NCBI RefSeq assembly: GCF_000741285.1
Contig: NZ_JGZE01000012.1
Span: 1 to 64,000 of the forward strand
Length of the DNA stretch: 64,000 nucleotides
Direction: 5' to 3'
Source of the DNA: Bifidobacterium mongoliense DSM 21395
Lineage (GTDB): Bacteria; Actinomycetota; Actinomycetes; Actinomycetales; Bifidobacteriaceae
Positions 9,031-17,850 of the stretch are shown in pieces. The first letter of the stretch is position 1. The number at the start of each line of letters is the position of its first letter. The translations under genes were made by a program, and so were the position numbers. The notes beneath the pieces are model-generated. The model made no database searches, had not been told where the DNA came from, and was given only the letters and a program-made list of their open reading frames with translations.

Positions 9031-10569
9031 TCAGGCCATCATCTCGACTGGGTGGAAGGCGCGGGTGTGCCGGGCGAAAACCGGTGGTGTATGCGTGGCT
9101 GCAAATCGTCGCAGCCGCATCATGGCCTCGGTGAGTTCCTGGGTGTCGCCGGCGTACGACAGACGGATGAACCCCTCGCCTACCGCGCCGAAGGCATTGC
9201 CGGGGACTACCGCGACGTGTTCGTCATGCAGCAGGCGCGTGCTGAAGGTCTCGCTGTCCATACCCGTGCGGCGGATGTCGACGAAGGCGTAGAACGCCCC
9301 TTGGGGGTCAATGGCGTTGAGCCCGTTCGTCTCACGTAGCGCGTTGAGGACGATGCTCCGGTTGTGATCGTAATGCCTGCGCATGGATTCGATATGGTCG
9401 CGAGGCCCGGTCAGTGCCGCTACCGCGCCGTATTGCGCTGTCGCGTTCACCGAGGAATGCATGAGCTCCGCGATCTTCGCCGTCTGCTCGATGACCGCGT
9501 CGGGGGCGAGGAGGTATCCGATGCGCCAACCGGTCATGGCGAAGGTCTTCGACAGACTCTCCACCACGATCGTGCGCTCCTTCATGCCCGGAATGCCGGC
9601 TATCGACGGGGCTGCCGGCATGGCGGCGGTCAAGGCTGCTTCTTGTGGCGGCGGGACGACCGGGTTCGCCTGCGCCGACGGAACGACCGGGTTCGCCGCG
9701 GAACCGAAGACGTAGGGATGATATACCTCATCCGATATCGCCCAGATATCATGCCGAATGCACACCGCCGCGATGCGTCGCAACTCCTCAGCAGGGGTGA
9801 CAGCGCCCGAGGGATTGCCGGGGGAGTTCAGTATGACCGCTTTCGTGCGTGGTGTGATCGCACGCTCGATATCGTCGGCGTTGAGTTGCATATGGTGCTG
9901 CGCGCGCAGCGGCACTGTGATCACGTCGGCACCGCAGAGCATCACCTCGGCATCATAGGACGTGAAGAAGGGCGAGGGGATGATGACTTCGTCGCCGGGC
10001 CCCACGACCGTCTTGAGGGCCAGGAACAGCCCCATCGTGGCGCCGTCGACCGCCTGGATCTCTGCTCGTGGGTCGTAACGCAGCCCTTTTACCTCGGCGC
10101 TGTAGCGCGCGACCGCAGTGCGGAACTCCTCGATGCCGAGGATGTTCGTATACTTCGTCTGGCCGTTCCTCATGGATGCGCACGCGGCCTCCACGATATG
10201 CGGTGCTGCGGTGTCGCTCGGTTCACCGACGCACAGCGATATCGCGTCGGGCACTGCGTCCACGCGATCGAAGACGTCGCGGATGCCGGAACGGGGGATA
10301 TCGAGCGCACTCTGGGATAGGCGATGCTTGGGCTGGTTTTGCTCATGCTGGTTCTGCTCGGGCAGGCGAAGCTGGGGCTGGCTCTGCGGGGACGAGCCCT
10401 GTGGAGACGAGCCCTGCGGAGACGAGCCCTGCGGAGACGAGCCCTGCGGAGATATGCCCTGCGGAGACGCACGCTGTAGAGACGGGCCCTGCGGAGATAT
10501 GCCTTGTAGAGACGAGCTCTGCGGGGTCGGGCGCTCTTGAGGAAGGCGAGGAGTAACCATGGTCGTCAC
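9031..10569 (-). CDS. Class I/II PLP-dependent aminotransferase with N-terminal Ser-Pro-Gln repeat extension
   Basis: 512 residues, GTG at 10569 or ATG at 10560. The fold-type I aminotransferase body starts around residue 90 (LSQSALDIPRSGIRDVF) and shows ISLCVGEPSD, the NSPGNPSG substrate loop, the tyrosine-containing ISDEVYHPYVFG, the Schiff-base lysine in VESLSKTFAMTGWRIGYL, and the C-terminal FIRLSYAG. This is the aspartate/aromatic aminotransferase group; the amino acid used is not certain. Before the body lies an extension of about nine SPQGS-type pentapeptides coded by a 15-bp DNA repeat. No ATG, GTG or TTG lies between repeat and body, so the extension is probably translated. It is divergent from an Lrp/AsnC gene that may control it. 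Confidence 0.88.
   Translation of the reverse strand: MTTMVTPRLPQERPTPQSSSLQGISPQGPSLQRASPQGISPQGSSPQGSSPQGSSPQGSSPQSQPQLRLPEQNQHEQNQPKHRLSQSALDIPRSGIRDVFDRVDAVPDAISLCVGEPSDTAAPHIVEAACASMRNGQTKYTNILGIEEFRTAVARYSAEVKGLRYDPRAEIQAVDGATMGLFLALKTVVGPGDEVIIPSPFFTSYDAEVMLCGADVITVPLRAQHHMQLNADDIERAITPRTKAVILNSPGNPSGAVTPAEELRRIAAVCIRHDIWAISDEVYHPYVFGSAANPVVPSAQANPVVPPPQEAALTAAMPAAPSIAGIPGMKERTIVVESLSKTFAMTGWRIGYLLAPDAVIEQTAKIAELMHSSVNATAQYGAVAALTGPRDHIESMRRHYDHNRSIVLNALRETNGLNAIDPQGAFYAFVDIRRTGMDSETFSTRLLHDEHVAVVPGNAFGAVGEGFIRLSYAGDTQELTEAMMRLRRFAATHTPPVFARHTRAFHPVEMMA
10391..10530 (-). repeat. 15-bp coding repeat in the aminotransferase N-terminus
   Basis: About nine units of 15 bp (plus-strand form GACGAGCCCTGCGGA) with substitutions in the outer copies. 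In the minus-strand gene they encode SPQGS/SPQGI/SLQGx pentapeptides in frame. The four central units are nearly identical, implying recent duplication. Confidence 0.85.
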
Positions 10570-10934
10570 TTTCGGAAGAATCGAGTATGTAATAGATAAT
10601 CATCATAAAAATTACTCTGTACAAATTAACTATTGGTAAAATATACGGCGTAAGGATCCTCTGCTTGTCTGAGTGTCATGGTGGTGCGTGCATGCCTCGG
10701 CGGTGACGCGGACCCTAGCGGTGGTGCGGCCGTGGTGGTGACGCGGACCTTGGGGGATACGGACCGTGGTGGTGCGGCCCCTGGTGGGCTTGTGGTGCAC
10801 TCGTGGTGCGTGATTCTGGCGGGCACAGGCATCGCGTGACGGGCGTCACCGACGTATCCTTGAATCAGAATTCTTGAACCATGGGATTGTGGTCGATACG
10901 AGTCGATACGAGTCAATACGAAAGGAACGCCCGC
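10570..10934. other. Divergent control region between aminotransferase and Lrp/AsnC genes
   Basis: 365 bp without a gene. 10577-10650 is sharply AT-rich against a GC-rich background and would serve the minus-strand aminotransferase: TTGTAC, a 17-bp spacer and GATTAT can be read on that strand. 10680-10815 is GTG-rich degenerate repeat (GGTGGTGCGG / GGTGACGCGGACC). GTGAC-GGGC-GTCAC is an inverted repeat at 10837-10850. Directly before the Lrp gene, the 10-mer GTCGATACGA is repeated three times (10892-10921, last copy with one change). An Lrp-type regulator could use these sites, but that is inference. Confidence 0.5.
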
Positions 10935-11423
10935 ATGAAGGATGGGGAAGCCCGAGTTCGCAAGGCACAGGGGCGTGCCGCGGCCGATGCGGAACAGATC
11001 GATGCAACCGACGCCGTGATACTCGATGCGCTCGAGCGCGACGGCCGAGCCACACTGTCCGATCTGTCGGAGATATCGAAGCTTTCGGTGTCGGCGGTGC
11101 AGTCGAGGGTGCAGAAACTCGAACGGCGAGGCGTCATCATGCGGTATCGTGCCGTGATTGATGACGAACGGCGCGGGTTGCCCATCCGGGCGTTTGTCTC
11201 CGTCACGCCACTCGATTATTCGCAGGAATCGACGATTCCGGAGCGACTGGAGACCCTCGACGGGGTGATGTCCTGCCATTCGGTGGCCGGAGCTCCCAGT
11301 TTCGTATTGGTCGTGCGGGTGGCTTCGCCTGCGGCGCTGGAGGAGCTGCTTAATCTCATTCATCGCACGGTGCCCGTGAACACGGAGACGACGATGATCC
11401 TCAAGACCTATTTCGGCAAGTGA
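10935..11423 (+). CDS. Lrp/AsnC-family transcriptional regulator
   Basis: 162 residues from ATG 10935, chosen for the AAAGGA site at 10921-10926; an upstream ATG at 10881 is in frame but has no site. Residues ~20-70 form the helix-turn-helix (DAVILDALERDGRATLSDLS, then VSAVQSRVQKLERRGVI); the rest is an RAM/AsnC ligand-binding domain (LETLDGVMSCHSVAGAPSFV). Such proteins bind DNA as dimers or octamers and sense amino acids. Being divergent from an aminotransferase gene, it most likely regulates that gene and itself. A chorismate mutase follows 46 bp on. Confidence 0.9.
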   Translation: MKDGEARVRKAQGRAAADAEQIDATDAVILDALERDGRATLSDLSEISKLSVSAVQSRVQKLERRGVIMRYRAVIDDERRGLPIRAFVSVTPLDYSQESTIPERLETLDGVMSCHSVAGAPSFVLVVRVASPAALEELLNLIHRTVPVNTETTMILKTYFGK

Positions 11424-11469
11424 GCGCGTTGTGGGGTCGGTGGGGTCGCCGGGCGATACAGTGGGGTCC

Positions 11470-11862
11470 ATGCATGTGAAGAATGAAGCGCACGACGACG
11501 ATATCGAGGGTGACTGGTCCGGCACTGTCATCGATGCCGCACAGATGCGACGGGATCCGAAAGTCGAGCATGAGGTCGAGCGGATCGAGACGTTGCGGGG
11601 CTCCATAGACAATCTCGATGGTGCGATGGTGGCCATCCTGGCCGAACGGTTCCGAGCCACGGACGAGATAGGGCATGCGAAAGCGGCTGCCGGATTCGGT
11701 CCCGAGGACCCCGAACGTGAACGGGAACAGGCGTCACGACTCCGTGATCTGGCCGAGCATGCGGGGTTGGATGCGGGCATCGCGCGGCGTTACATGGAGT
11801 TCGTCGTCAGTGAGGCCAAACGCCGGCATCAGGAGATCGCCGAAGGACGGGTTGGTCGCTAG
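11470..11862 (+). CDS. AroQ-type chorismate mutase
   Basis: 130 residues from ATG 11470; a start at 11431 would add 13 residues but lacks a ribosome site. The AroQ all-helical fold is visible: ETLRGSIDNLDGAMVAILAERFRATDEIGHAKA, with the substrate-binding arginine and the K of GHAK, then DPEREREQASRLRDLAEHAGL and a last helix IARRYMEFVVSEAKRRHQEI. It rearranges chorismate to prephenate for Phe/Tyr synthesis. The nearby aminotransferase could act in the same branch, but this link is only contextual. Confidence 0.88.
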   Translation: MHVKNEAHDDDIEGDWSGTVIDAAQMRRDPKVEHEVERIETLRGSIDNLDGAMVAILAERFRATDEIGHAKAAAGFGPEDPEREREQASRLRDLAEHAGLDAGIARRYMEFVVSEAKRRHQEIAEGRVGR

Positions 11863-11929
11863 AGCCTAAACGACTGGCTGCGCGGGCCATGTTCGAGGTT
11901 TACGCGTGGTGCAAGTCGATGGTTTGGTG

Positions 11930-12116
11930 ACGCAACTAGACGATTGATTGACGCAAGTTGGCGATATCCCGACAAGGATGGGCGGTTCGCTGACGCAAGT
12001 CGTCGGTTCACTGACGTAAGTCGATGGTTGCGTGACAAGGATGGGCGGTTGCCAGACGCAACTCGACGGTTGCGTGACATAGGTCAACGGTTCACTGACA
12101 TAAGTCGCCGGTTCAC
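11930..12116. repeat. Array of a degenerate 21-bp repeat (array A)
   Basis: About nine tandem units with consensus TGACGCAAGTCGNCGGTTCGC, each differing at several bases (TGACGTAAGTCGATGGTTGCG, TGACATAGGTCAACGGTTCAC and so on). It follows the chorismate mutase gene and runs directly into hairpin A. The same unit recurs in array B at 42.2 and 43.7 kb. All frames are broken in related copies, so it is not coding. Confidence 0.85.
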
Positions 12117-12192
12117 ATAGACAAGTAGGGTGATAGCTTTTTCGAAGGGCCATTTTCCGCCACTCGAAAAAGCTATCACCCTACTTGTCTAT
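12117..12192. repeat. Long perfect hairpin ending repeat array A
   Basis: A perfect 29-bp inverted repeat: 12117-12145 (beginning ATAGACAAGTAGGGTGATAG) pairs with 12164-12192, around an 18-nt loop AGGGCCATTTTCCGCCAC. The arm tip TAGACAAGT resembles the array unit TGACGCAAGT. Relatives at 43811-43883 and 59634-59707 keep the arm tips and the loop core. It could act as a terminator for the chorismate mutase gene, but conservation of the loop suggests more than that. Confidence 0.9.
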
Positions 12193-12487
12193 CAAATCTC
12201 GGGCGAGTCGGGACCGGGAGCCCGGACCTGAGGAGTCCGGACCCGTGGGTTGACGACTGTGCGAGTCAAAACCGGGAGTTGGGACGCGAGGAGTCGGGGG
12301 TGAGAGGAGTCGAGGGCGGGAGTTGGGACGTGGGGAGTCCGGACTGGGAGAGTTGACAACTGGGAGTCGGCACCCCGGAGGTGTCGGCACCCCGGAGGTG
12401 TCGGCACCCCGGAGAAGTCGACTCCCGTTCCGGACTCCCGGCGAGTCGCAACCTAAAAGCTTTGCAACCCCGGAACTCGACTTCCTA
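12193..12487. repeat. Degenerate 17-bp repeats
   Basis: GC-rich stretch of short units of the form GTCGGCACCCCGGAGGT; three near-perfect 17-bp copies stand in tandem at 12366-12416 and looser variants (GAGTCCGGACC, GGGAGTTGGGACG) fill the rest. No coding frame is believable. Confidence 0.7.
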
Positions 12488-12534
12488 GAAGAATCGGGTT
12501 CCCAAGGCTCATCGCCTCGGAAACCCGATTCTTC
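12488..12534 (-). terminator. Terminator hairpin downstream of valS
   Basis: GAAGAATCGGGTT at 12488-12500 pairs with AACCCGATTCTTC at 12522-12534, with further pairing inside (AGGC/GCCT). It begins 14 bp after the valS stop on the minus strand. The U run is weak. Confidence 0.75.
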
Positions 12535-12547
12535 GGTTGCTTCTGAT

Positions 12548-15445
12548 TCAGCCCTTGTGCTTCGGCTTCTTGGCCGGAGGTTCGCCGAGCTCGGCATCAT
12601 CGGCGATGCCGACGCTGAACTCGGGCACCTCGCCGGCGCTCTCGGCGCCGGTCGTCGTATCCGAGCTGGTGCCGGTTGTGCCAGTGGTGTCACCGGGCGT
12701 GGAGTTCGCGGGCGACGTCGAGCCAGTCGAGCCAGCCACAGCAGCCCCAGCCGAGCCAGTCGCACCAGCACCAACAGCACCCGCACCAGCCCCAGCTTCG
12801 GCCAGCCCGAGTTCACCGGTCACGCGACCGGCCTCAGCGATGTCGTCGAGCGCCTGACGCAGCGCCTCCACACCATCGGTGGTCGCGGTGAGCGTCGCGT
12901 GGAGAATCGGGGTCTTCATGGAGACCTTCGCCTGCGACTTCAGTCCGCGCAACTCGGCCAGCGCGTTGCCGGCCCACAGCAGCAGATTCGGATCCGTGCC
13001 GTGCGCGGCCTGGGCGTAAGGAGCCGAGGTGGGCCACGGGGCGCGGTGCACGGAGCCCTGCGGCGCGTGCATCCAAGACCAGATCTGCTCGGTGGCATAC
13101 GGCAGGTAGGGGGCGAACAGACGCGCGAAAGCGTCCAGACCCAGACCCAGCGTGGTCCGAGCCGATTGGATCGCCTCGGCGCTGGGCACATGACCGGTCG
13201 CGTCGGCGGTGCCGTAGGCACGGTTCTTGACCAGTTCGATGTAATCGTCGCAGAACCGCCAGAAGAAGGTCTCGATGGTTTCGAGCGCCTTGGAATGTTC
13301 GTACGCATTGAGATTCTCGGTGGCTTCGTCGATCACGGCGGCCAAGGAGGCCATCACCGCGCGGTCGAGCGGTTCCGTGATCTGCTGCGGGTCCCATTGC
13401 GCCGTCGCGGCCTGGGCCACGTGGTGCTGATCGTCCTCGCGCCCGATGGCCAGCGCGAACTTCGTCGCGTTGAGCAGCTTGATGGCCAAGCGGCGGCCGA
13501 TCTTCATCTGTCCTTCGTCGTAGGTCGCGTCGAGGCCGAGCCTGGCCGAAGCCGCCCAGTATCGTACGGCGTCGGCGCCGAACTTCTTGATCGGCTCGTT
13601 GGGGACCACGACGTTGCCCTTGGACTTGGACATTTTCTTGTGATCGGGGTCGAGGATCCATCCCGACAGGGTCGTGTGCGACCACGGCAGGCAGTGGTTC
13701 TCGAGGTGCGCGCGGTCGATGGAGCTGAAGAGCCAGGTGCGGATGATGTCCTGTCCCTGCGGACGCAGATCCATGGGGAACGTCGCCTGGAACAGGGCCT
13801 TGCTGGCCTCGTCGGGTTCGGCCCAGTGGGTCACGATCTGCGGGGTGAGAGACGAGGTCGCCCACGTGTCCATGATGTCATGCTCGGCCATGAACCCGTT
13901 GGGTTGGTCGCGCTGCGACTCGTCGTAACCGTGCGGCACGTCGCTGGTCGGATCGATCGGCAACTCGTCTTCGTTCGGCGTCAGCGGATGCTCGTAATCC
14001 GGCTCACCCTGCTCGTCGAGGCGATACCACAGCGGGAACGGGACGCCGAAGAAGCGCTGGCGCGAGATGAGCCAGTCGCCGTTGAGGCCGTGGACCCAGT
14101 TCTCGTAGCGCACGCGCATGAAGTCGGGGTGGAACTGCAGTTCCTTGCCGCGCTTGATGAGCTCGGCGTTGAGTGCCTCGTCGGTGCCGCCGTTGCGCAG
14201 GTACCACTGGCGTGAGGTCACGATCTCGAGAGGCTTGTCGCCCTTCTCGTAGAAGTTCGTCATACGCTTGGTCGGCGTGGGCTCGCCGTCGAGGTCGCCG
14301 CTGTCACGCAGCTGCTCGACGATGATCTTGCGCGCGGAGAAGGCGGTCTTGCCTTCGGTCATGGCGAAGATCTCGCGGCCCTTCTGGTCGGTGATCCAAT
14401 CCGGTGTCGACATCACGATGCGTCCGTTGCGCTGGATGATCGGTCGGGTGGGCAGCTTGAGCTCGCGCCACCACTGCACGTCGGTCACGTCGCCGAAGGT
14501 GCAGCACATGGCGATGCCGGCTCCCTTGTCCATCTCCGCGGCCGGATGCGCGAGGATCGGCAGCTTGACATGGAACAGAGGGGAGTAGACGCTCTTGCCG
14601 AAGTACGGCTGGTAGCGCGGGTCGTCGGGGTTGGCGATGAGCGAGGTGCAGGCGGCGAGCAGTTCGGGCCGCGTCGTCTCGATGTAGATGGGGGTGCCAT
14701 CCTCGAAATGGAAGGCGATCTTATGGTAGAAGCCGGGGTATTCGCGGCTTTCGAGCTCCGCCTGCGCGACGGCGGTCTGGAAGGTCACGTCCCACAGTCC
14801 GGGGGCGTCCTGCTGGTAGACCTCGCCGCGGGCGAGATTGCGCAGGAACGCCTTCTGGGCGACGCGCTGCGGGTGCTCGCCGATGGTGTGGTAGGTCTGC
14901 GACCAGTCGATCGACAGGCCCAGCGCGCGCCAGAGTTCCTCGAACTGCTGCTCGTCACGCTTGGTGAGCCGCTCGCACAGCTCCACGAAGTTCTTGCGGC
15001 TGATCGGCACCTGGTCGCGCGCCTCGATCTTCTTGCCGGTCGTGCCTTCGAACGGGGGCTTGAAGTCGGGGTCGTACTTGAGCGAGGTGTCCACGCGCAC
15101 GCCGTAGTAGTTCTGCACACGCCGTTCGGTCGGCAGCCCGTTGTCGTCCCATCCCATGGGGTAGAAGACGTCGTAGCCCTGCATGCGCTTGAATCGCGCG
15201 ATGACGTCGGTGTGGGTGTAGGAGAAGACATGTCCCACATGCAGCGATCCCGACACGGTGGGCGGCGGGGTGTCGATGGAGAAGACCGCCTTGCGGTCAC
15301 GTGAGCCTTGGAATGCGTTGACGCCGGAATCGTCCCAGTTCTTACGCCAGATATCCTCGAGGCCGTCGACCCCGACCTTGTCGGGGAGGGGGCTCAGATT
15401 CGCCGTAATGGCACCGGTGTTGCCGGTTGTATCCTGATCAGTCAT
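12548..15445 (-). CDS. valS: Valine--tRNA ligase
   Basis: 965 residues from ATG 15445; upstream in-frame starts (to 15487) lack ribosome sites as well, so the exact start is uncertain. Class I synthetase: HIGH-type motif PPPTVSGSLHVGHVFSY, the editing domain, SLTPQIVTHWAEPD, DLRPQGQDIIRTWLF, and KMSKS in HKKMSKSKGNVVVP. It charges tRNA(Val). The last part is odd: after VTGELGLAE the protein runs for about 60 residues through A/G/T/S-rich low-complexity sequence before ending PEFSVGIADDAELGEPPAKK, so an expansion has split the C-terminal end. It is last in the minus-strand run glnR-nth-SBP-valS, with a 178-bp gap before it. Confidence 0.95.
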   Translation of the reverse strand: MTDQDTTGNTGAITANLSPLPDKVGVDGLEDIWRKNWDDSGVNAFQGSRDRKAVFSIDTPPPTVSGSLHVGHVFSYTHTDVIARFKRMQGYDVFYPMGWDDNGLPTERRVQNYYGVRVDTSLKYDPDFKPPFEGTTGKKIEARDQVPISRKNFVELCERLTKRDEQQFEELWRALGLSIDWSQTYHTIGEHPQRVAQKAFLRNLARGEVYQQDAPGLWDVTFQTAVAQAELESREYPGFYHKIAFHFEDGTPIYIETTRPELLAACTSLIANPDDPRYQPYFGKSVYSPLFHVKLPILAHPAAEMDKGAGIAMCCTFGDVTDVQWWRELKLPTRPIIQRNGRIVMSTPDWITDQKGREIFAMTEGKTAFSARKIIVEQLRDSGDLDGEPTPTKRMTNFYEKGDKPLEIVTSRQWYLRNGGTDEALNAELIKRGKELQFHPDFMRVRYENWVHGLNGDWLISRQRFFGVPFPLWYRLDEQGEPDYEHPLTPNEDELPIDPTSDVPHGYDESQRDQPNGFMAEHDIMDTWATSSLTPQIVTHWAEPDEASKALFQATFPMDLRPQGQDIIRTWLFSSIDRAHLENHCLPWSHTTLSGWILDPDHKKMSKSKGNVVVPNEPIKKFGADAVRYWAASARLGLDATYDEGQMKIGRRLAIKLLNATKFALAIGREDDQHHVAQAATAQWDPQQITEPLDRAVMASLAAVIDEATENLNAYEHSKALETIETFFWRFCDDYIELVKNRAYGTADATGHVPSAEAIQSARTTLGLGLDAFARLFAPYLPYATEQIWSWMHAPQGSVHRAPWPTSAPYAQAAHGTDPNLLLWAGNALAELRGLKSQAKVSMKTPILHATLTATTDGVEALRQALDDIAEAGRVTGELGLAEAGAGAGAVGAGATGSAGAAVAGSTGSTSPANSTPGDTTGTTGTSSDTTTGAESAGEVPEFSVGIADDAELGEPPAKKPKHKG

Positions 15446-15623
15446 GGGTTTCAGTCTAGAAACCAACGGTGACATACGGTGTCTCACGGATCAAGCCGAC
15501 AGCGCCGTCGCCGGCTTGATCACGATCGTCGGCTCGGCCACCATAGCCGGGTGAGCCACGTGCCGCCATCGCGTCGCCATCCGACCGGCATGGGCATGCC
15601 CATCGCGACGGCCATGCCGACCG

Positions 15624-17156
15624 TTATTTCACTTGCAGATTTTCGACGCGCAGACGGGCCCCGCTCATCGCGACCTGGTATCCCTCGAGCCGTGACTTCA
15701 CCAGAGCCTGGTCCTTGCTCACATACAACCAATCGGCGGCGGCGTCCTGGCTCACGGTCCTTGCGAATTCCCGAAGATGGCGTTGGTAGTCCTTGTCGTT
15801 GGTCGAGGCCAGGGCATCGCGGTATTGGCGCTGCGCGGTGCCGTTGGTGTAGCGGAACACCGAATCGGCGTTGGCGAAGGTCCCGGCGGATTCGTCGCCC
15901 TCCAGCGTGGTGAGCGCGATGGTGTAGTTGCCGTCGGTCAGGCGGGTGGCCATGGTCGCGTCGTCGACGACCTGCATATCGACGCCGAAAGCGCCGTCCT
16001 GTTCCAACTGTTGGGTGAGGGCTTCGCCGAGATCGCGATACTCCTGCGGCACGAGGAACACGACGGTGCCCAGATACTGCGAGGAGAAGTAGGACAACAT
16101 GGAGCGGGCCTCCGCGCTGTCGTGGGGGAACAGACCGGTCAGATCCTCGTAGCCGGGCTCGAGCGGTCCGATCGGCCCCCCGAGCCGAGTCGCGACATCA
16201 TGCCTGCCGTTGATCGCCGCCGGCACGTCGATGAGATGGCGGGTCGCCTGACGGACGCGCTGGTCGGAAAAGATTGAGGAGGGGTCGGCGTTGAATCCGA
16301 TGAGCACGGTTCTCGTGCCGTTGTCCTGGGCGATGGACAGCGAGGAGTCGTTACCCCGCAGCCGTTCGAGATCGATGGTGTCGGGCAGACCCATTTGGAT
16401 CTCACCCTTGTGCAAGGCCGCGGCGACGGCGTCATCCGTGGCGAAATAGCGCAGCGTCACCTGCGATGAGGCGGGGTCGGGGCCGGCATACTTGGGGTTG
16501 CGGCGCAGGGTGATCGAGGATCCCGGCGTGTATGCGGCAACGACGAAGGGCCCCGAACCCATGGCCTGGGAGGTGTAGTTGATGGTCGCATCACGATCGA
16601 AGACGATCCCGATCGGGCCGCTCAACGCACGCAGGAGCCGTGGATTGGGCTCTCCCAAGGTGAGGACGAGCGTATGGGCGTCGGGGTTGGCCACGTTCGT
16701 GAGTTTGCCCAGCGTCTCGACGCCGGGGCGGTGCTGCTGTATCGCCTGCTGCAGCGACCACACGGCATCGGAGGCGTCGAGCGCGTCGCCGTTGGAGAAG
16801 GTGATGGCCCGGCGCATCGTGAAGGTGTAGGTCAGGCCGTCGCTCGATGTCTTCCACGATGAGGCTAGCGAGGCGTGCAGCCGATTGCGGCCATCGACGC
16901 CCACGAGGGTCTCATAGACGTTGTCGAGCAAGGCTTGGCCTACTGGCCTATCGCGCTCAGTGCGGATATCCAGTGATTTCGGTGCATCGCGCAGCCCGAC
17001 GGCCACGGTGCTGTCCGAACGCACGTCCTCGCCCCACGGTGCCGGCACGTGGCGATCGGCCAGCGACCATGCGACCCACAGGAGGGCGAAGAGGGATACG
17101 GCCACGGCCAGGAAGATGGCCCACCGCCATGGACTACGACCTTGATGCTGTGCCAT
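15624..17156 (-). CDS. Family-5 (peptide/nickel type) extracellular solute-binding protein, membrane-anchored
   Basis: 510 residues. An N-terminal membrane segment (RWAIFLAVAVSLFALLWVAW, residues ~11-30) has no lipobox cysteine, so the protein is probably anchored by an uncleaved helix. The mature part has the SBP_bac_5 pattern: LDNVYETLVGVDGRNRLHASLASSWKTSSDGLTYTF, ITFSNGDALDASDAVWSL, GPFVVAAY and LRRNPKY. Such proteins deliver oligopeptides or metals to ABC permeases, but no permease genes are adjacent. It sits 19 bp after nth on the same strand, so it is in an operon with nth and glnR. Confidence 0.85.
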   Translation of the reverse strand: MAQHQGRSPWRWAIFLAVAVSLFALLWVAWSLADRHVPAPWGEDVRSDSTVAVGLRDAPKSLDIRTERDRPVGQALLDNVYETLVGVDGRNRLHASLASSWKTSSDGLTYTFTMRRAITFSNGDALDASDAVWSLQQAIQQHRPGVETLGKLTNVANPDAHTLVLTLGEPNPRLLRALSGPIGIVFDRDATINYTSQAMGSGPFVVAAYTPGSSITLRRNPKYAGPDPASSQVTLRYFATDDAVAAALHKGEIQMGLPDTIDLERLRGNDSSLSIAQDNGTRTVLIGFNADPSSIFSDQRVRQATRHLIDVPAAINGRHDVATRLGGPIGPLEPGYEDLTGLFPHDSAEARSMLSYFSSQYLGTVVFLVPQEYRDLGEALTQQLEQDGAFGVDMQVVDDATMATRLTDGNYTIALTTLEGDESAGTFANADSVFRYTNGTAQRQYRDALASTNDKDYQRHLREFARTVSQDAAADWLYVSKDQALVKSRLEGYQVAMSGARLRVENLQVK

Positions 17157-17175
17157 GATGCCTCACCTTCGTCGT

Positions 17176-17841
<666 letters not shown>

Positions 17842-17850
17842 ACCTGCCGC

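Noticed and set aside
11930-12192. Possible CRISPR array of 21-bp repeats
   Set aside because: Units are contiguous and degenerate, with no unique spacers of constant length.
12323-14215. 630-codon open frame antisense to valS
   Set aside because: Shadow frame of valS, without a ribosome site or any family signature.
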